Below are positions 11,740-24,100 of a stretch of DNA of 64,000 nucleotides, in pieces (position 1 is the stretch's first letter; each line of letters opens with the position of its first letter). The DNA comes from Mixophyes australis (taxonomy: Eukaryota > Chordata > Amphibia > Anura > Limnodynastidae): NCBI GenBank assembly GCA_036250195.1, contig JAVHZZ010000003.1:343825375-343889374 (forward strand). The letters run 5' to 3'. Under the pieces are notes generated by a model. It was not told where the DNA came from. It searched no databases and saw only the letters and a program-made list of their open reading frames with translations. A program made the position numbers and the translations under genes.

Positions 11740-12036
11740 ACTCTGTAAGTGCTGTACAGAGAACTCATTCACATCAGTCCCTGGCCCATTGGAGCTTACA
11801 GTCTAAAATCCCTAACATACACACACACACACACACACACACAGACTAGGGTCAACCAATTAACCTACCAGTATGTTTTTGGAGTGTGGGAGGAAACCAG
11901 AGCACCTGGAGGAAACCCACGCAAACACGGGGAGAACATACAAACTCCACACAGATAAGGCCATGTTTGGGAATTGAACTCATGACCCCAGTGCTGTGAG
12001 GCAGAAGTGCTAACCACTGAGCCACCATGCTGCCCA
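11740..12036 (-). mobile_element. tRNA-derived SINE copy
   Basis: Minus-strand copy of the family at 34344-34688. The tRNA-like head is at 12036-11965 (antisense GAGCCACCATGCTGCC and GAATTGAACTCATGACC). The tail side near 11760-11810 carries GAGCTTACAGTCTAAAATCC and an internal (CA)n at 11819-11842. Antisense reading frames across it are shadows. Confidence 0.9.
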
Positions 12037-12202
12037 TAAATTTAAGCTATCAAGTATTTGTGTGCTACATGAAAAAAGAGTCAGTATTTAACTTATGTGC
12101 AAAACAGAATACTCATTTGCACCCCTTCCATTGTAACATGGTTTTGTCCAGGAGACTGAAATAAGGATCCTCTTCATTTAAAATCCTTAATGAATCAGGC
12201 CC
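12037..12202 (-). mobile_element. MITE, right arm of the GGCCTGATTCATTAAGG family
   Basis: Contains GTGTGCTACATGAAAAA, CAGTATTTAACTTATGTGCA, ACATGGTTTTGTCCAGGAGA and the terminus CCTTAATGAATCAGGCCC, matching the right arm of 57456-57788. It abuts the SINE. Confidence 0.8.
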
Positions 12203-13590
12203 ATTTTGTTTCGCAATTAAATACAATTTGAGAAGGTCTCTGTCTAGTAACATTTTGATTCTGCACCACAAAGGTCCCAAATAGAGTAAATAAGCAAATA
12301 GGAGAAAGCGCTGTTCTGCTGGTAAGAAAATAAAAATAGAAGACACAAATAGGAGATACATGATACCTCACCTTCAAACCGTGCATAACTAGCAAAACAA
12401 TAATCGCTAGAGTACACTTAGATCCCTTAAACTATAAAAAAAACCTTACCCCGAAATAACTGGAGAGGTTAGTAAGCCATTACTATCAGGAGCTCTCCCA
12501 AATATAAATCCTCAACCAACTTTTCCGCGGAAATACCAGATGGATTTTGTGGGAGCTCAAGGAACTAGCGTCCTACTCCATACTGCTCCAGGCCACACAC
12601 CCTCTTTAATAAACTTCTTTATAGTAAAGCATGATTAGTAGCTTTTACTATTAAACATTGGCTAAATATATATATATTCATTATTTTACTACAATTAATC
12701 AATTATTTGATTTTTACATTTTATGTTGCTTATAATCAATTAATCTTATTCTAAAATTCAGCAGAATTTCAGAGATTCGCACCAGAAATCAAATTCCCAC
12801 ATAGCACTCTATAGGCCTTTTAATTGCTTTTTTAAAATTGGAAACATTCCTGACCTTGTGAAATCAGGACTGTTCAACTGCATTGTGGCGAACACAACTT
12901 CTATGACATACTACACTAGTTAGTTCCCCTTTTTTGTTATTTTTTTTTAATGTAATTTGATGCAATGTTGCATATTGTGAAATCTATGCATTAATAAATA
13001 CATAATAAAAATATACAATACATGAAAATGTGAAAACATGGTTTGTTTTATGTACAAATATGACATATTTTTCAGATGTCATGTATGGACATTATACAGT
13101 AAATTCATCATACCAAGAGAATGCTCTAGGTGTTTTCTTGCATATTACTATAATATGAATCTGCTTGCAGAATCATTTGGCTGAATGATGACCAAAATAC
13201 AGTGAAGGTAAAGGAGCCTACTTGTAATTCATTACATATCTCAACACACAACTAATTTATCAGAGAGATTTTTCTTTTTGTCAGCTCAGCATTGAGCATT
13301 TATTTTAATTCTCACTAGCTTTCTATGCATCTTAAATTTTAAGGCATATTCTGGGTAGCATTTAAAGCAAATATTGTTAACATCATTTAACTTTATAAAT
13401 TTCACTTATTTTTGAACCAGAGCTGTGGATTTGTAGATCAAAAACGTTGGTGCTCAGTGTACGGCCACAGGCAGCCAATCACTAGGCTGCCTGTTGCTGT
13501 ATGGGGTCCCACAGTGCTGTTGTGCGACAACCAGGAAGTCTGCCATCACTTCCTATCTGCCTGTTCTGAGGAGCAACGCTGGCCAGCTCA
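12203..13590. other. AT-rich, no gene seen
   Basis: A segment at about 12470-12610 (GGAAATACCAGATGGATTTT and following) has the look of an old interspersed repeat but could not be assigned. The rest is plain AT-rich sequence. Confidence 0.45.
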
Positions 13591-13599
13591 ACTAAAGAT

Positions 13600-14240
13600 A
13601 GGTGAGTTCGGTGGGGGGGGTTGCCTATACTAAACTATGAGGGTGGCTGCCTATACTAAAATATGGGGGTGGCTGCCTATACTAAACTATAGTGGGGGCT
13701 GTATATACTAAACTATTGGGGTGACTGCCTATGCTAAACTATGGGGGGCTGTCTATACTAAACAATGGGGGAGGCTGCCAATACTAAACAATTGTGGAGG
13801 CTGCCTATACTAAACTATAGGGAGGGGGGCTGCCTATACTAAACTATGGAGGGGGCTGTATATACTAAACTATAGTGGTGGCTGTATATACTAAACTATT
13901 GGGGTGTCTGCCTATGCTAAACTATGGGGGGCTGTCTATACTAAACAATGGGGGAGGCTGCCAATACTAAACTATGGGGGGGTCTGTTCTAAACTATAGG
14001 GAGGAGAGCTGCCTATACTAAACTATGGAGGGTTGTCTATACTAAACTACAGGGAGGGTGACTGCCTATACTAAAACTATAGGGAAGGGGGTTGGCTACA
14101 TTTAACTATAGGGAGTGGGACTGGCTATATTTAACTATAGGAAGTGGGGCTGTCTATATTAAACTATAGAAAGGGGGACTGCCTATATCAAACTATAGGG
14201 AGAGGGGCTTGCTATAACGTGTGAGGGAAGAGGACTGTAT
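13600..14240. repeat. G-rich minisatellite, unit about 27-30 bp
   Basis: More than 20 units of the form GGCTGCCTATACTAAACTAT followed by a variable G-rich run. A block of about 165 bp recurs (about 13690-13800 and 13855-13965), giving higher-order structure. Units decay toward the right end. Confidence 0.93.
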
Positions 14241-14745
14241 GTTCCTATAATGTGTGAGGGGGTGGGGGGGGCTGTATATATTGTGTGATATGAGGGAAGG
14301 GAAGGGGGCTGTCTTAATAGCACTTTGGTGGGAGGTAGGCTATTAATATAATGGTGGAGTTTGGGTGGGGCTTAATTATTTAATGGGTGCTATTTTATTT
14401 GTGGAGTGATGGTGGGGCAATTTAATTTATTGGTGGCGCCTTTTAAATTAAGATGGGGTGACAGGACATTTAATTTAATGCTGGGGTGGTTTGGGGCTAT
14501 TAATTGAATTTGGAGCTGAGTTTAGGGAGGAGGGCTATTTATTAAATGTGAATATTAATTAATTAATGCCGGGGATGCTTAATTTATTGCTGGGGTTGTT
14601 TGCAGGGAGGAAAATAGATTTATTTATTAAATGGGAATACTATTATTTTAATGTTGGGACTGAAGGGAGGCCTAATTATTAAATGTGGGTGCTATTTATT
14701 TAATGCCGGGGCTGGTTGGAGTTTTCTAAATTTAATTTACCCATT
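14241..14745. repeat. Degenerate tandem repeat
   Basis: Loosely repeated blocks such as TTAATTATTTAATG and GCCGGGGCTGGTT at 30-50 bp spacing. Much more diverged than the preceding array and possibly its older edge. Confidence 0.5.
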
Positions 14746-16260
14746 TTTTTTCCAAATAAGGCCTCCAACATTTCTAGGATCCAGACAAGCGGCAAATGAT
14801 CTAAACAAACCAGCAGCCACAGGTGGTGAGAGTGACAAGAACAGGTAGGAGAGAGCAGGACAGTCTGCCAACAGTCCTGAATCTGGTGGGGCAGTTACAA
14901 ATTTGAGTGACTGTCTTGCTTAGTCAGGATTTGGTCCGACTATAAGGACAGTTGGGAGGCATGTCTCGCTTCACACTGTACTGCTCGTGAAGGCAGAGCT
15001 GCATGCAACTAACGGTAGTGCACACAGTTATGCCTGTGTATTTGTCTAAACTGTATCTAAAATGATAACCCCCCCTGACTTAAGTGCCCCTGGCCCCCCA
15101 GAGCCTTATTTCAGCTCTGGTGATACTTTAGTGGTTATTGCATTGATTCCATTGCCTGACTTTTACCTTGCACTGGTCCCATTCTCAGATCACTTTGTAG
15201 AACATATGGCCAGCCCCCATTGCACTGACAATATTATAGATCCTTCCTCCTTTGTACCTAGTATATCACCAGCAAACCCTTGGAATAGTTATCCCCTTCA
15301 CTTATGTCATTGTCTGCCAACCCTCCTTGCACTGTTATTAAGTCAAACCACCACCATTACCTGGGCACATTTAGGGCTCATACATAATTGTTACAAAAGA
15401 AGTGTTTTCTTGCAGATGCTTGCAAAATTTCGCCTTTGTGGTGATCGCACTGTGGTGATTATTTTTAATGCTTTTCTTTTTTAAACACATAGTATACATA
15501 TTCATATATTATATATAGAGAGATTTGACTTAGTTTGCATGTTATGACATCAGGGGAAGATGAAACAGTGGCATAAGGTGCTCATATGCTGCTCTGGCAG
15601 ACTGATCAGTTTTTTGTGCCAATATATTTAGTAATAGTTAAATTTATTAAACAAAGTCAGATATGTTTCTATGAAGGGAATTTTGGAAGGATGTGTTAGT
15701 AGGCAACTAAATAAGTTGGAGCACAGAGGTATTTAGATAGCACAGTACTGGCAGCTTTTTCCCTGCATTGCTTTAGAGATGACCCACTGTGTCTTAAGTC
15801 ATCACATCCAGGTTTTCCTAAATCTTACTACAACCAAATTCCAGTAGTTCTAAATCCCGTCTACTTTTGTGTTGGCCCCACCTCCAGTTGACCTGGTCCC
15901 ACCCACATGAGGCCACTTTAAGAATTTTTTCCCAATCTGCCCCTGCATGTGGGTTTGACCTTGGATGAATAAGAAGCAGCAAGTTCTCTGCAAAAGTAGC
16001 CTCGTGGGTGTCAGCGTGCTGACCAATGGGTAGCCACAAGCAAAGAGCTTGTTACTTCCATTTACCTACGCAGTACACTGCCACCCACCATTCTGAAGCC
16101 AACAGCAAACTTCAGTTTTGTGGCAGGTTTATTGGGGGGTTGTGTTGCGACCCTTGGACTAGCATGCCTATTGGCCTGTAGCCTGTGGCCTGATACACCT
16201 GTAGCTGGTGCAAGTGATATGACAGAAAAACACATACCTTTGAAATGCTCTAATCTTGAA
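14746..16260. other. No supported gene
   Basis: A 140-codon frame at 15062-15484 (+) shows no recognisable domain, splice context or compositional sign of coding and is not called. GGCAGAGCTGCATGCAACTAA near 14993-15013 resembles a segment of the MITE at 37890-38194, so part of this interval is probably repeat-derived. Confidence 0.4.
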
Positions 16261-16261
16261 T

Positions 16262-16482
16262 TGGACATTGCTTTGCACGCCCTTACGGTACACTGACTAC
16301 ATTCATATGCCCAGTCCCTTCCCCGTTCTGCCCCTGAAATTATAAGCTGTAGTAAGGGTCATTTGAGCGCAAAGATAAATTGGATGTTGTTGTGTTCTCT
16401 AGCGTATGCTTCATTTCTGAGCAGAGCGATTTTATGCAAAATACAGCACGTATCAGCATTTACGTGCCATAATGAATCAGAC
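16262..16482 (+). repeat. Interspersed repeat shared with 61152-61372
   Basis: Shared blocks: CACGCCCTTACGGTACA, CCCAGTCCCTTCCCCGTTC, ATAAGCTGTAGTAAGGGTC, GAGCAGAGCGATTTTATGCA and CAGCACGTATCAGCATTTA. It ends in ATAATGAATCAGACCC, related to the terminus of the palindromic MITE family. Probably half of a non-autonomous DNA element. Confidence 0.7.
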
Positions 16483-17431
16483 CCAAAGTGAGGTTCTTTG
16501 TATCAGAGTATGATCAAATTATATATATTTCATATTTTTTCCAATATACTGGTTTTAGGAGTCAGCAGTCCGAAAAGAATGATATCGCCCTACCACACAG
16601 TACAGTTACCACACACAATAGTCATTTTTACAAACTGTGTCCTTGATGAGCAATCAGCAATGGAATGACTGAGGAGAGGACTGTCTTTTTCACCATCAAA
16701 GGAATACTCTAATCAGCAGGGATTAACTGTCATCACAGTAATGAATTCATTACATAAATCTGAAAGGGGAAGGCATAGTGTTTTTGGAGATGGAAAGAAC
16801 ATGTACAGGAATGTGCCGTCAACCCCCATCATAAATGGCATACTCCAAGGAACAACAGTTCTCCCTTACAAACTGCAAACTCAAAAGGAAACCAATGTCA
16901 TGACAGTTAAGGCCAATATAATTAAATTATAAGATTATAACAGTCATATCAAATATATTGGGGTATTGTACAATACAGAAAGTGTGTAAGCACAATGCAT
17001 ATATTGAACTTCTTTGCCTATTTTTCTTCATACAGAGGTGACCACCACATTATGTTATCTGTTTGTGACAATTGCAATTGTTTGTTCTAAGATTGGAATG
17101 TTCATATATGTACATTTTTTAGTTTTGTTTATCATAACTGATGAAAGTAAAAGGACATTGGGTTGTCTTTATTTACAATTTTAATGATTACTCTTAATTT
17201 AAATTTGCTTAAGTGCTCCTATTTATGGGATGTATCAATAACTTACAACTTGACTGAGCAAATGGTATTATAAGCAGTCGTCGATTTCCAATGACAACCA
17301 ACTTTATTAACGTCCATCAGAATTTCTTGCTCTGCACAACAAATGTAATTTACGCATTTGTGCGCAGTATGATTTGCCCTTATTACGGTTAATCCATATT
17401 CTGCATGAAGTGCAGAACATTCATCCATGTC
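16483..17431. other. AT-rich, no gene seen
   Basis: No coding, RNA or mobile-element signature recognised. Confidence 0.5.
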
Positions 17432-17833
17432 CAATGTGTCACGGGCACTAGGAGTTTTACCCAGAATTCACCAGGTGTAGCTACACTTACCAGAAGTGCG
17501 GACCTCTGGGTAGTGTGGTGAATCAGTGGAACCATACAGTAGAATAGAGGAAAGGAATGTCAATAGTATAAATGCTGAGTCTTGGCACCGTGGAACTGTG
17601 ATGGTACAGCAGTTTAGTAAACAGGAAAAAATGAGGAAAGAGTCCAAGTGCCTTAGCACGCAGGTAGCATATAGCAGGCCAGTACTTGATAACTGGATAA
17701 CGTTAGGCAAAGACCAATCAACAATATAGTAGAAGAGTCAGCGACTTGCAGCTACAATACAGAGGCACTTGTAGACTTTAGTCCAGCTAATAGGTACCAT
17801 ACAGAGTAGTAGCTATATCACAAGGAAATATGA

Positions 17834-18850
17834 ATGGTCTACAGCTGGTAAGTTTCACCATGATATGTAGAGAAGACTTGTCCAGCGCAGGTGTGTAACA
17901 GAATAGCGTGAGTGGTCTGCAATTGGCAAGTTGTACCACTGATGTGAAGGGAAGACTTGTCCAGGCGCAGGCATGGAACAGAGTTGCGTGAGTGGTCTGC
18001 AATAGGCAAGTTTTACCACTGATGTGTAGAGAAGACTTGTCCAGGTGCAGGCGTGGAACGGAGTAACGTGAGTGGTCTGCAATAGGCAAGTTGTACCACT
18101 GATGTGAAGGGAAGACTTGTCCAGGTGCAGGCGTGGAACGGAGTAACGTGAGTGGTCTGCAATAGGCAAGTTGTACCACTGATGTGAAGGGAAGACTTGT
18201 CCAGGTGCAGGCGTGGAACGGAGTAATGTGAGTGGTCTGCAATAGGCAAGTTGTAACACTGATGTGAAGGGAAGACTTGTCCAGGTGCAGGCGTGGAACA
18301 GAGTAACATGAGTGGTCTGCAATAGGCAAGTTATGCCACTGATGTGAAGGGAAGACTTGTCCAGGTGCAGGCATGTAACGGAGCAACGTGAGTGGTCTGC
18401 AATAGGCAAGTTGTACCACTGATGTATAGAGGAGACTTGTCCAGAAGCAGGCAGGTAACGGAGGTAGCGAGAGTAGTCTGCAGCGGGTAAGTTCTACTAC
18501 CGATGTGGAGAGGAGACTTGTCCAGAAGCAGGCAGGTAACGGAGGTAGCGAGAGTAGTCTGCAGCGGGTAAGTTCTACTACCGATGTGGAGAGGAGACTT
18601 GTCCAGAAGCAGGCAGGTAACAGAGGTAGCGAGAATAGTCTGCAGCGGGTAAGTTCTACTACCGATGTGGAGAGAAGATTTGTCCAGAAGCCGGCAGGTA
18701 ACAGAGGTAGCAAGAGTAGTCTGCAGCGGGTAAGTTCTACTACCGATGTGGAGAGCAGACTTGTCCAGGAGCAGGCAGCTAACGGAGGTAGCGAGAGTAG
18801 TCTGCAGCGGGTAAGTTCTACTCCTGATGTGGAGAGGAGACTTGTCCAGA
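17834..18850. repeat. About 80-bp tandem hairpin array inside LTR B
   Basis: Thirteen units, each with the imperfect palindrome GTGGTCTGC...GCAAGTTGTACCAC. Stem sequence changes between unit groups while pairing is kept: ATGGT/ACCAT (17834/17857), GTGGT/ACCAC (17912-18420) and GTAGT/ACTAC (from 18473). The long antisense frames here are repeat artefacts. Confidence 0.95.
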
Positions 18851-19024
18851 GCAAACGGATAACACGAGCAGAAACAGGAAACACCTGAGAGTCTCAAGGA
18901 ATGAGAACCAAGAACAGGCAAAGGTAATAGGGCAACAGGTGCCTTAAGTACTGAGAGGTGATTAATTAACCAATGAGACTAGAGGCGAGGTATTAACAGT
19001 TCAGGGTTTCTGCACATGCGCAAT

Positions 19025-19029
19025 CTTAG
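19025..19029. repeat. Target-site duplication CTTAG (left)
   Basis: CTTAG directly outside the left LTR is repeated at 27381-27385 directly outside the right LTR, as expected for Ty3/gypsy integration. Both lie within solo LTR B. Confidence 0.95.
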
Positions 19030-21116
19030 TTTCACGGGCACTAGGAGTCTTTACCCAGGGATCACCAGGTGGTAGGCTTACCAGAGCAATGTAGATGGTA
19101 ATAGGGTACTCTGGTAGCTGGGTGATCACGGAACAGGAAATGGTAGATGATGAGATGCTCAGGAAAGTCTATGACTAGCAGCACTGGTAATATGGAGGTA
19201 ATAATACACGAGGAACTGTATGGACAAGGGCACGTGAAGGTAGTCAGTGGTCTGCGATAGCAAGTTGTACCACTGCTATAGTGAGGAGGAATGTCCAACA
19301 GAAACAAGGAGGTGATGAGAGTCAGCGGTCTGCGGATAGCAAGTTGTACCGCTGTCTGAGTGAAGGAATGGAATCCAAGTGGAGGTATCCGGGTAGTCAG
19401 TGGTCTGCGGTAGCAAGTTGTACCACTGCTATGTGAGAGGATACTGGAACAGGTGATACAGGAAACAGGGATCAGTGGTCTGTCATCAGCAAGTTGTACC
19501 ACTGAATATATATGTGAGGAGGTGCACGGGGAGAGACTGCAACACAGGATATACACGGGCACCTTATACACGATCCACAGTAATATGCACAATATATATA
19601 AATGACTGAACAGGTCTGCAAATATAGAAAGTCTCTTGAAGTAATCCAGCACAAGATAACACAGTCAATGATGGCAATAGGCTCAGCGGATAGCAGACTC
19701 CAGAGGAGAACCAACACAGTCCAGCAAGATATGCAATACACCAACACAGTCAATGAGAAGTATGCATACCGTGGTTAAGAAGCAGGCAGTCAGATAGGAG
19801 TGCAGTGATACCTGAGCGGCAGGAGGCCGGCTGGATGAGAAGTCCCTGGATGGATGAGGCAGCGGTCTAGTAGGTGCAGCGCACAGGTAAGTAGACCAAC
19901 AGGGACACGAATCCACAGGAATCAGTAACACGTGGAACTGGACTCATGGAGGACCCAGGAGAATGGAGATGATCCAGCAGAGGAGTAGTTGATGAGATAC
20001 GAATCCAATGCTGACAGGAGGGTAGAGACCAGCGGGACACGTGAAGGCGTGGAGAGCGGATCAGCAGTAGATGGACGATAGCGCTGACAGCAGCAGCAGG
20101 GCTCTGCGGGCACACGGAGGTAACCAGTAGTAACCAATAGGTGCCAGTAGCGATGGAACATGGGAGAGCAGAGTAGACCAGGAGCTGTTGATCCCGGAGA
20201 GTAGCGGATGGCAATGAGAGCAGCAGTCTCGAGGAAACACAGGAGAGCTGAGATGAGACTGCAGTGCACAGGGGCAGCGGATAGGAATCAGCTAACAGTC
20301 ACGATGATGAACACAGGCGAGTTGCAAGCTGGAGACTGTAGTGCACGGAGGCAGCGGATAGGAATCAGCTAACAGTCACGATGGTGAACACAGGCGAGTT
20401 GTAAGCTGGAGACTGTAGTGCACGGAGGCAGCGGATAGGAATCAGCTAACAGTCACGATCATGAACACAGGCGAGTTGCAAGCTGGAGACTGTAGTGCAC
20501 GGAGGCAGCGGATAGGAATCAGCTCACAGACTTGATGATGAACAGGTGAGTGGATGTGAAGTAACGGCTGGAGTGCACGGAGGCAGCGGATAGGAATCAG
20601 CAAACAGTCACAATGATATATAATAGCGTTGATGGGGTTTAGAAGACTGTAGTGCACGGAGGCAGCGGATAGGAATCAGCAAACAGTCCCAATGATATAT
20701 AATAGCGTTGAAGTGGTTTAGAAGACTGTAGTGCACGGAGGCAGCGGATAGGAATCAGCAAACAGTCACGATGATACAGTTGATGGTAGAAGTGGTATGG
20801 GAACCACAGTAGTAGAAGTGGTTTGGAAACCACAGAGATAGAAGTGGTTTGGAAACCACAGGAATCAGCAGCGCTGAATACACGAGGAATACAGGAACAC
20901 CTTCAGAGACTCATGGGGAATGAGACTCCAAGATCAGGCAACGTGGTGTTGACCACAGGTGCTTAATATAGGGAGTGTTGCCTGATCTGCCAATTGAGTT
21001 AAAGGGACATACACTGAAGTATAGGAAAGGGCTGCGCATGCGCAGACCCTCAGGATGGAGGACGGCCACGGTTCCTAAATGTCCGGGAAGAAGCACTCAC
21101 GGTCCGGTGAGTGACA
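19030..21116 (-). repeat. 3' LTR of the chromovirus
   Basis: 2087 bp. Sense strand starts TGTCACTCACCGGACCGTGA and should end in CCCGTGACA; the terminal base pattern here is TTTCAC on the plus strand instead of TGTCAC, one change at the extreme end. It is 77 bp longer than the 5' LTR because it has one extra tandem unit around 20331-20407. It contains four long hairpins (19245-19504), a second array with GTGCACGGAGGCAGCGGATA units (20246-20780) and three short perfect or near-perfect hairpins (20789-20861). Confidence 0.95.
21033..21044. promoter_or_regulatory. NRF1-type palindrome in LTR U3
   Basis: TGCGCATGCGCA is a perfect match to the NRF1 consensus. The same site is at 27297-27308 in the 5' LTR, about 65 bp upstream of the TATA-like box. 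Binding is inferred from the consensus only. Confidence 0.55.
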
Positions 21117-24100
21117 GTACCCCCCCCTTTTAAAGGTGGGCACAGAACGCCTGGAACCGGGCTTGTCCGGATTTTTGGAATAAAACTTCTTCAAAAGGGC
21201 AGGAGCATTAAGATCTTCAGCTTTGATCCAAGAGCGCTCCTCAGGACCAAAGCCCTTCCAATGAACGAGGAAATGGAGGACTCCTCGCAAAATTTTTGCG
21301 TCTAGTACCTCAGTAATCTCGAAATCCTCCTCCTGATGAACTTGAACTGGCTGCGGAGCTGAGGGAGGAGTTGAGAAACGGTTGATAATAAGAGGTTTGA
21401 GCAAGGATACATGGAAGGCATTAGAAATCCGAAGATTCTTAGGAAGAAGTTTCACACATACTGGATTGATTACTTGAATGATCCTATATGGACCAATAAA
21501 ACGAGGGGCGAATTTCATAGATGGGACCTTCAAACGAATATTTTTGGTGGATAACCAGACACGATCTCCAATTTTTAGTGGTGGAATAGCCCGCCTCTTC
21601 TTATCTGCGAAAGATTTATATTTGATAGAAGTCTTCTTTAAACAGGTTTTGACCTGAGACCAGATATTTTTAAAGGTCTGACAAACAGTTTCCACCGCAG
21701 GAACTTGGGTGGGCGGGAGGGCAGGAAATTCCGGAAAAGACGGATGGTGACCGTAGACCACAAAAAATGGAGTTTTGGATGATGACTCATGGTACATGTT
21801 GTTATAGGCGAATTCAGCCCAAGGAAGCAACTCTACCCAGTTGTCTTGATTGGCTGATGAAAACATTCTTATAAAAGTCTCAAGATCTTGATTGACACGT
21901 TCAGTTTGTCCGTTAGATTGCGGATGGTAAGAAGATGAGAGTGCTAATCGTATGCCCAAGGTTTTACAAAGGGCTCGCCAGAATCTGGAAACGAATTGTA
22001 CTCCTCTATCTGACACAATCTCAGACGGACACCCATGGATACGGAAGATCTCTTTAATGAAATGTTCAGCCAGGATAGACGAGGAAGGCAAACCAGACAG
22101 AGGGATGAAATGAGCCATCTTCGAAAATCTGTCCACCACCACCCAAATAGTGTTATGATTCTTACTAGGTGGTAAGTCAGTAACGAAATCCATACTAATA
22201 TGGGTCCACGGTTTGGACGGAATGGGTAGTGGTCGCAGCAACCCTGCTGGAGTTCTGCGGGAGGATTTGAACTGGGAACATAGCTCACAAGAAGCAATGA
22301 ACTCTTTGACGTCTCTCCTCATTGAAGGCCACCAGTAACTTCGAGAGAGAATCTCAAAGGTCTTGTGTTCACCGGCGTGTCCAGAAAAACGAGAGGCATG
22401 GAACCACGAAAGGATTTTCCTCCTTAGAGTAGGAGGCACGAGGGTCTTCCCAAATGGTAGCGTTTTGGTGGATGAAGCAGCCAGTGAGATACATTTGGGG
22501 TCTAGAATGGTATGGTTGGAAACCTCTTCTATCTCAGAGGACGTCACAAAGGCTCTAGATAAAGCGTCAGCTTTTTTGTTCTTGGCAGCTGGTTTGAAGG
22601 TTATTATTAATTCAAAACGGGAAAAGAAAAGAGACCATCTTGCTTGACGAGGGTTCAAGCATTGGGCAGACTGGAGATATGACAAGTTCTTATGGTCCGT
22701 GAAGATCGTCACCGGATGGCGAGCTCCCTCCAATAAGTATCTCCATTCCTCTAATGCAGCTTTGATAGCCAGTAACTCCTTGTCCCCGATAGTATAATTC
22801 TTCTCTGCGGGCAGGAGACCCCGAGAATAGAAGGCACAAGGATGGAATTTTTGCTGTTCCGAGCGTTGGGAGAGAATAGCTCCTAAGCCCACATTAGAGG
22901 CATCTACTTCTAGAAAGAAGGGGAGTGTCACATCAGGCTGTCGAAGGATTGGAGCCGAAGAGAAGGACTCTTTTAGTGTTTGAAAGGCTTGAAGAACCTC
23001 AGGTGACCATTGCTTAGGATTAGCCCCTTTCCGAGTCAGGGCCACAATAGGAGATGCAATGGAAGAAAAGTCTTGAATGAAGCGTCTATAGTAATTGGCA
23101 AAACCTAAAAAACGCTGGATAGCACGAAGAGTAGTTGGCTGGGGCCAATGTAGTACAGCATTCACCTTGTCTGGATCCATCTTCAGGCCAACTCCGGAAA
23201 CTATATACCCCAAGAATGGAATCTGGGGTAATTCGAATGAACATTTTTCTAATTTACAGAACAATGAATTTTTCCGTAGCCTGGAGAGGACTTCTGCCAC
23301 ATGTTGGTGGTGAGAAGGCAGGTCCTGTGAAAAGATCAATATGTCGTCCAGGTAGACGACGACACATACATATAATAAGTCCCGAAAGATCTCATTGATG
23401 AAGCCTTGAAAAACAGTGGGGGCATTACACAGCCCGAAAGGCATTACCAGATATTCGTAATGCCCGTCTCTGGTGTTAAACGCTGTCTTCCATTCGTCAC
23501 CGGAACGGATTCAGATTAAATTGTAGGCACCACGAAGATCCAACTTAGTAAAGATACGGGCTCCCTTGATGCGATCGAATAGCTCAGTGATCAGCGGAAT
23601 GGGATACCGATTCTTGATAGTAATGGCATTGAGTCCACGAAAATCTATGCAAGGGCGTAATGATCCATCCTTCTTTTTGACGAAGAAGAACCCAGCTCCA
23701 GCGGGAGAGGTGGAAGGTCGAATAAACCCACGCTGGAGGTTCTCCTGTATATACTCAGATGTAGCTTGAGTCTCAGGTAACGAGAGTGGATAGACCCGGC
23801 CCCTGGGAGGAGTCTTGCCAGGAAGAAGGTCGATCGGACAATCCCAAGAACGATGAGGAGGAAGACGTTCAGACTGAGCTTTATCAAAAACATCAGTAAA
23901 TGAAGCATATTGAGGAGGAAGTCCCGGTGAGGTAGATGAGATGGAAGATTGCTGTACTTTGAGAGGAATGACTTGGGAAAGGCAACGATGGTGACATTCA
24001 GACCCCCAAGACGTGACTTGAGGGGTGCGCCAGTCAATCTGGGGAGAGTGACACTGAAGCCATGGAAGGCCTAAGACAATCGGACTTGTCGTAACAGGAA

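Larger units (their letters stand above)
17437..19029 (-). mobile_element. Solo LTR (family B), larger segment, interrupted by the chromovirus
   Basis: It begins on the plus strand TGTCACGGGCACTAGGAG and continues at 27386-27482, where it ends GGTGAGTGACA. Total length is about 1690 bp. The pair of flanks CAATG (17432-17436 and 27483-27487) is a perfect 5 bp target duplication for the whole LTR. Its termini resemble those of the inner element's LTRs, so the two belong to related families. Most of the segment is the hairpin array at 17834-18850. No internal retroelement sequence of this family remains, so it is a solo LTR. Confidence 0.93.

Noticed and set aside
15062..15484. 140-codon frame as a gene
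   Set aside because: No domain, signal or splice context recognised; plain composition like its surroundings.
17787..18921. 365- and 196-codon minus-strand frames
   Set aside because: They follow the roughly 80-bp hairpin array in LTR B; repetitive translation in several frames shows they are repeat artefacts.
19062..20269. Several 80-196 codon frames repeated identically in both LTRs
   Set aside because: Duplicated because the LTRs are duplicated; no env-like features such as signal peptide plus fusion or transmembrane segment, and they lie in the hairpin-rich R-U5.
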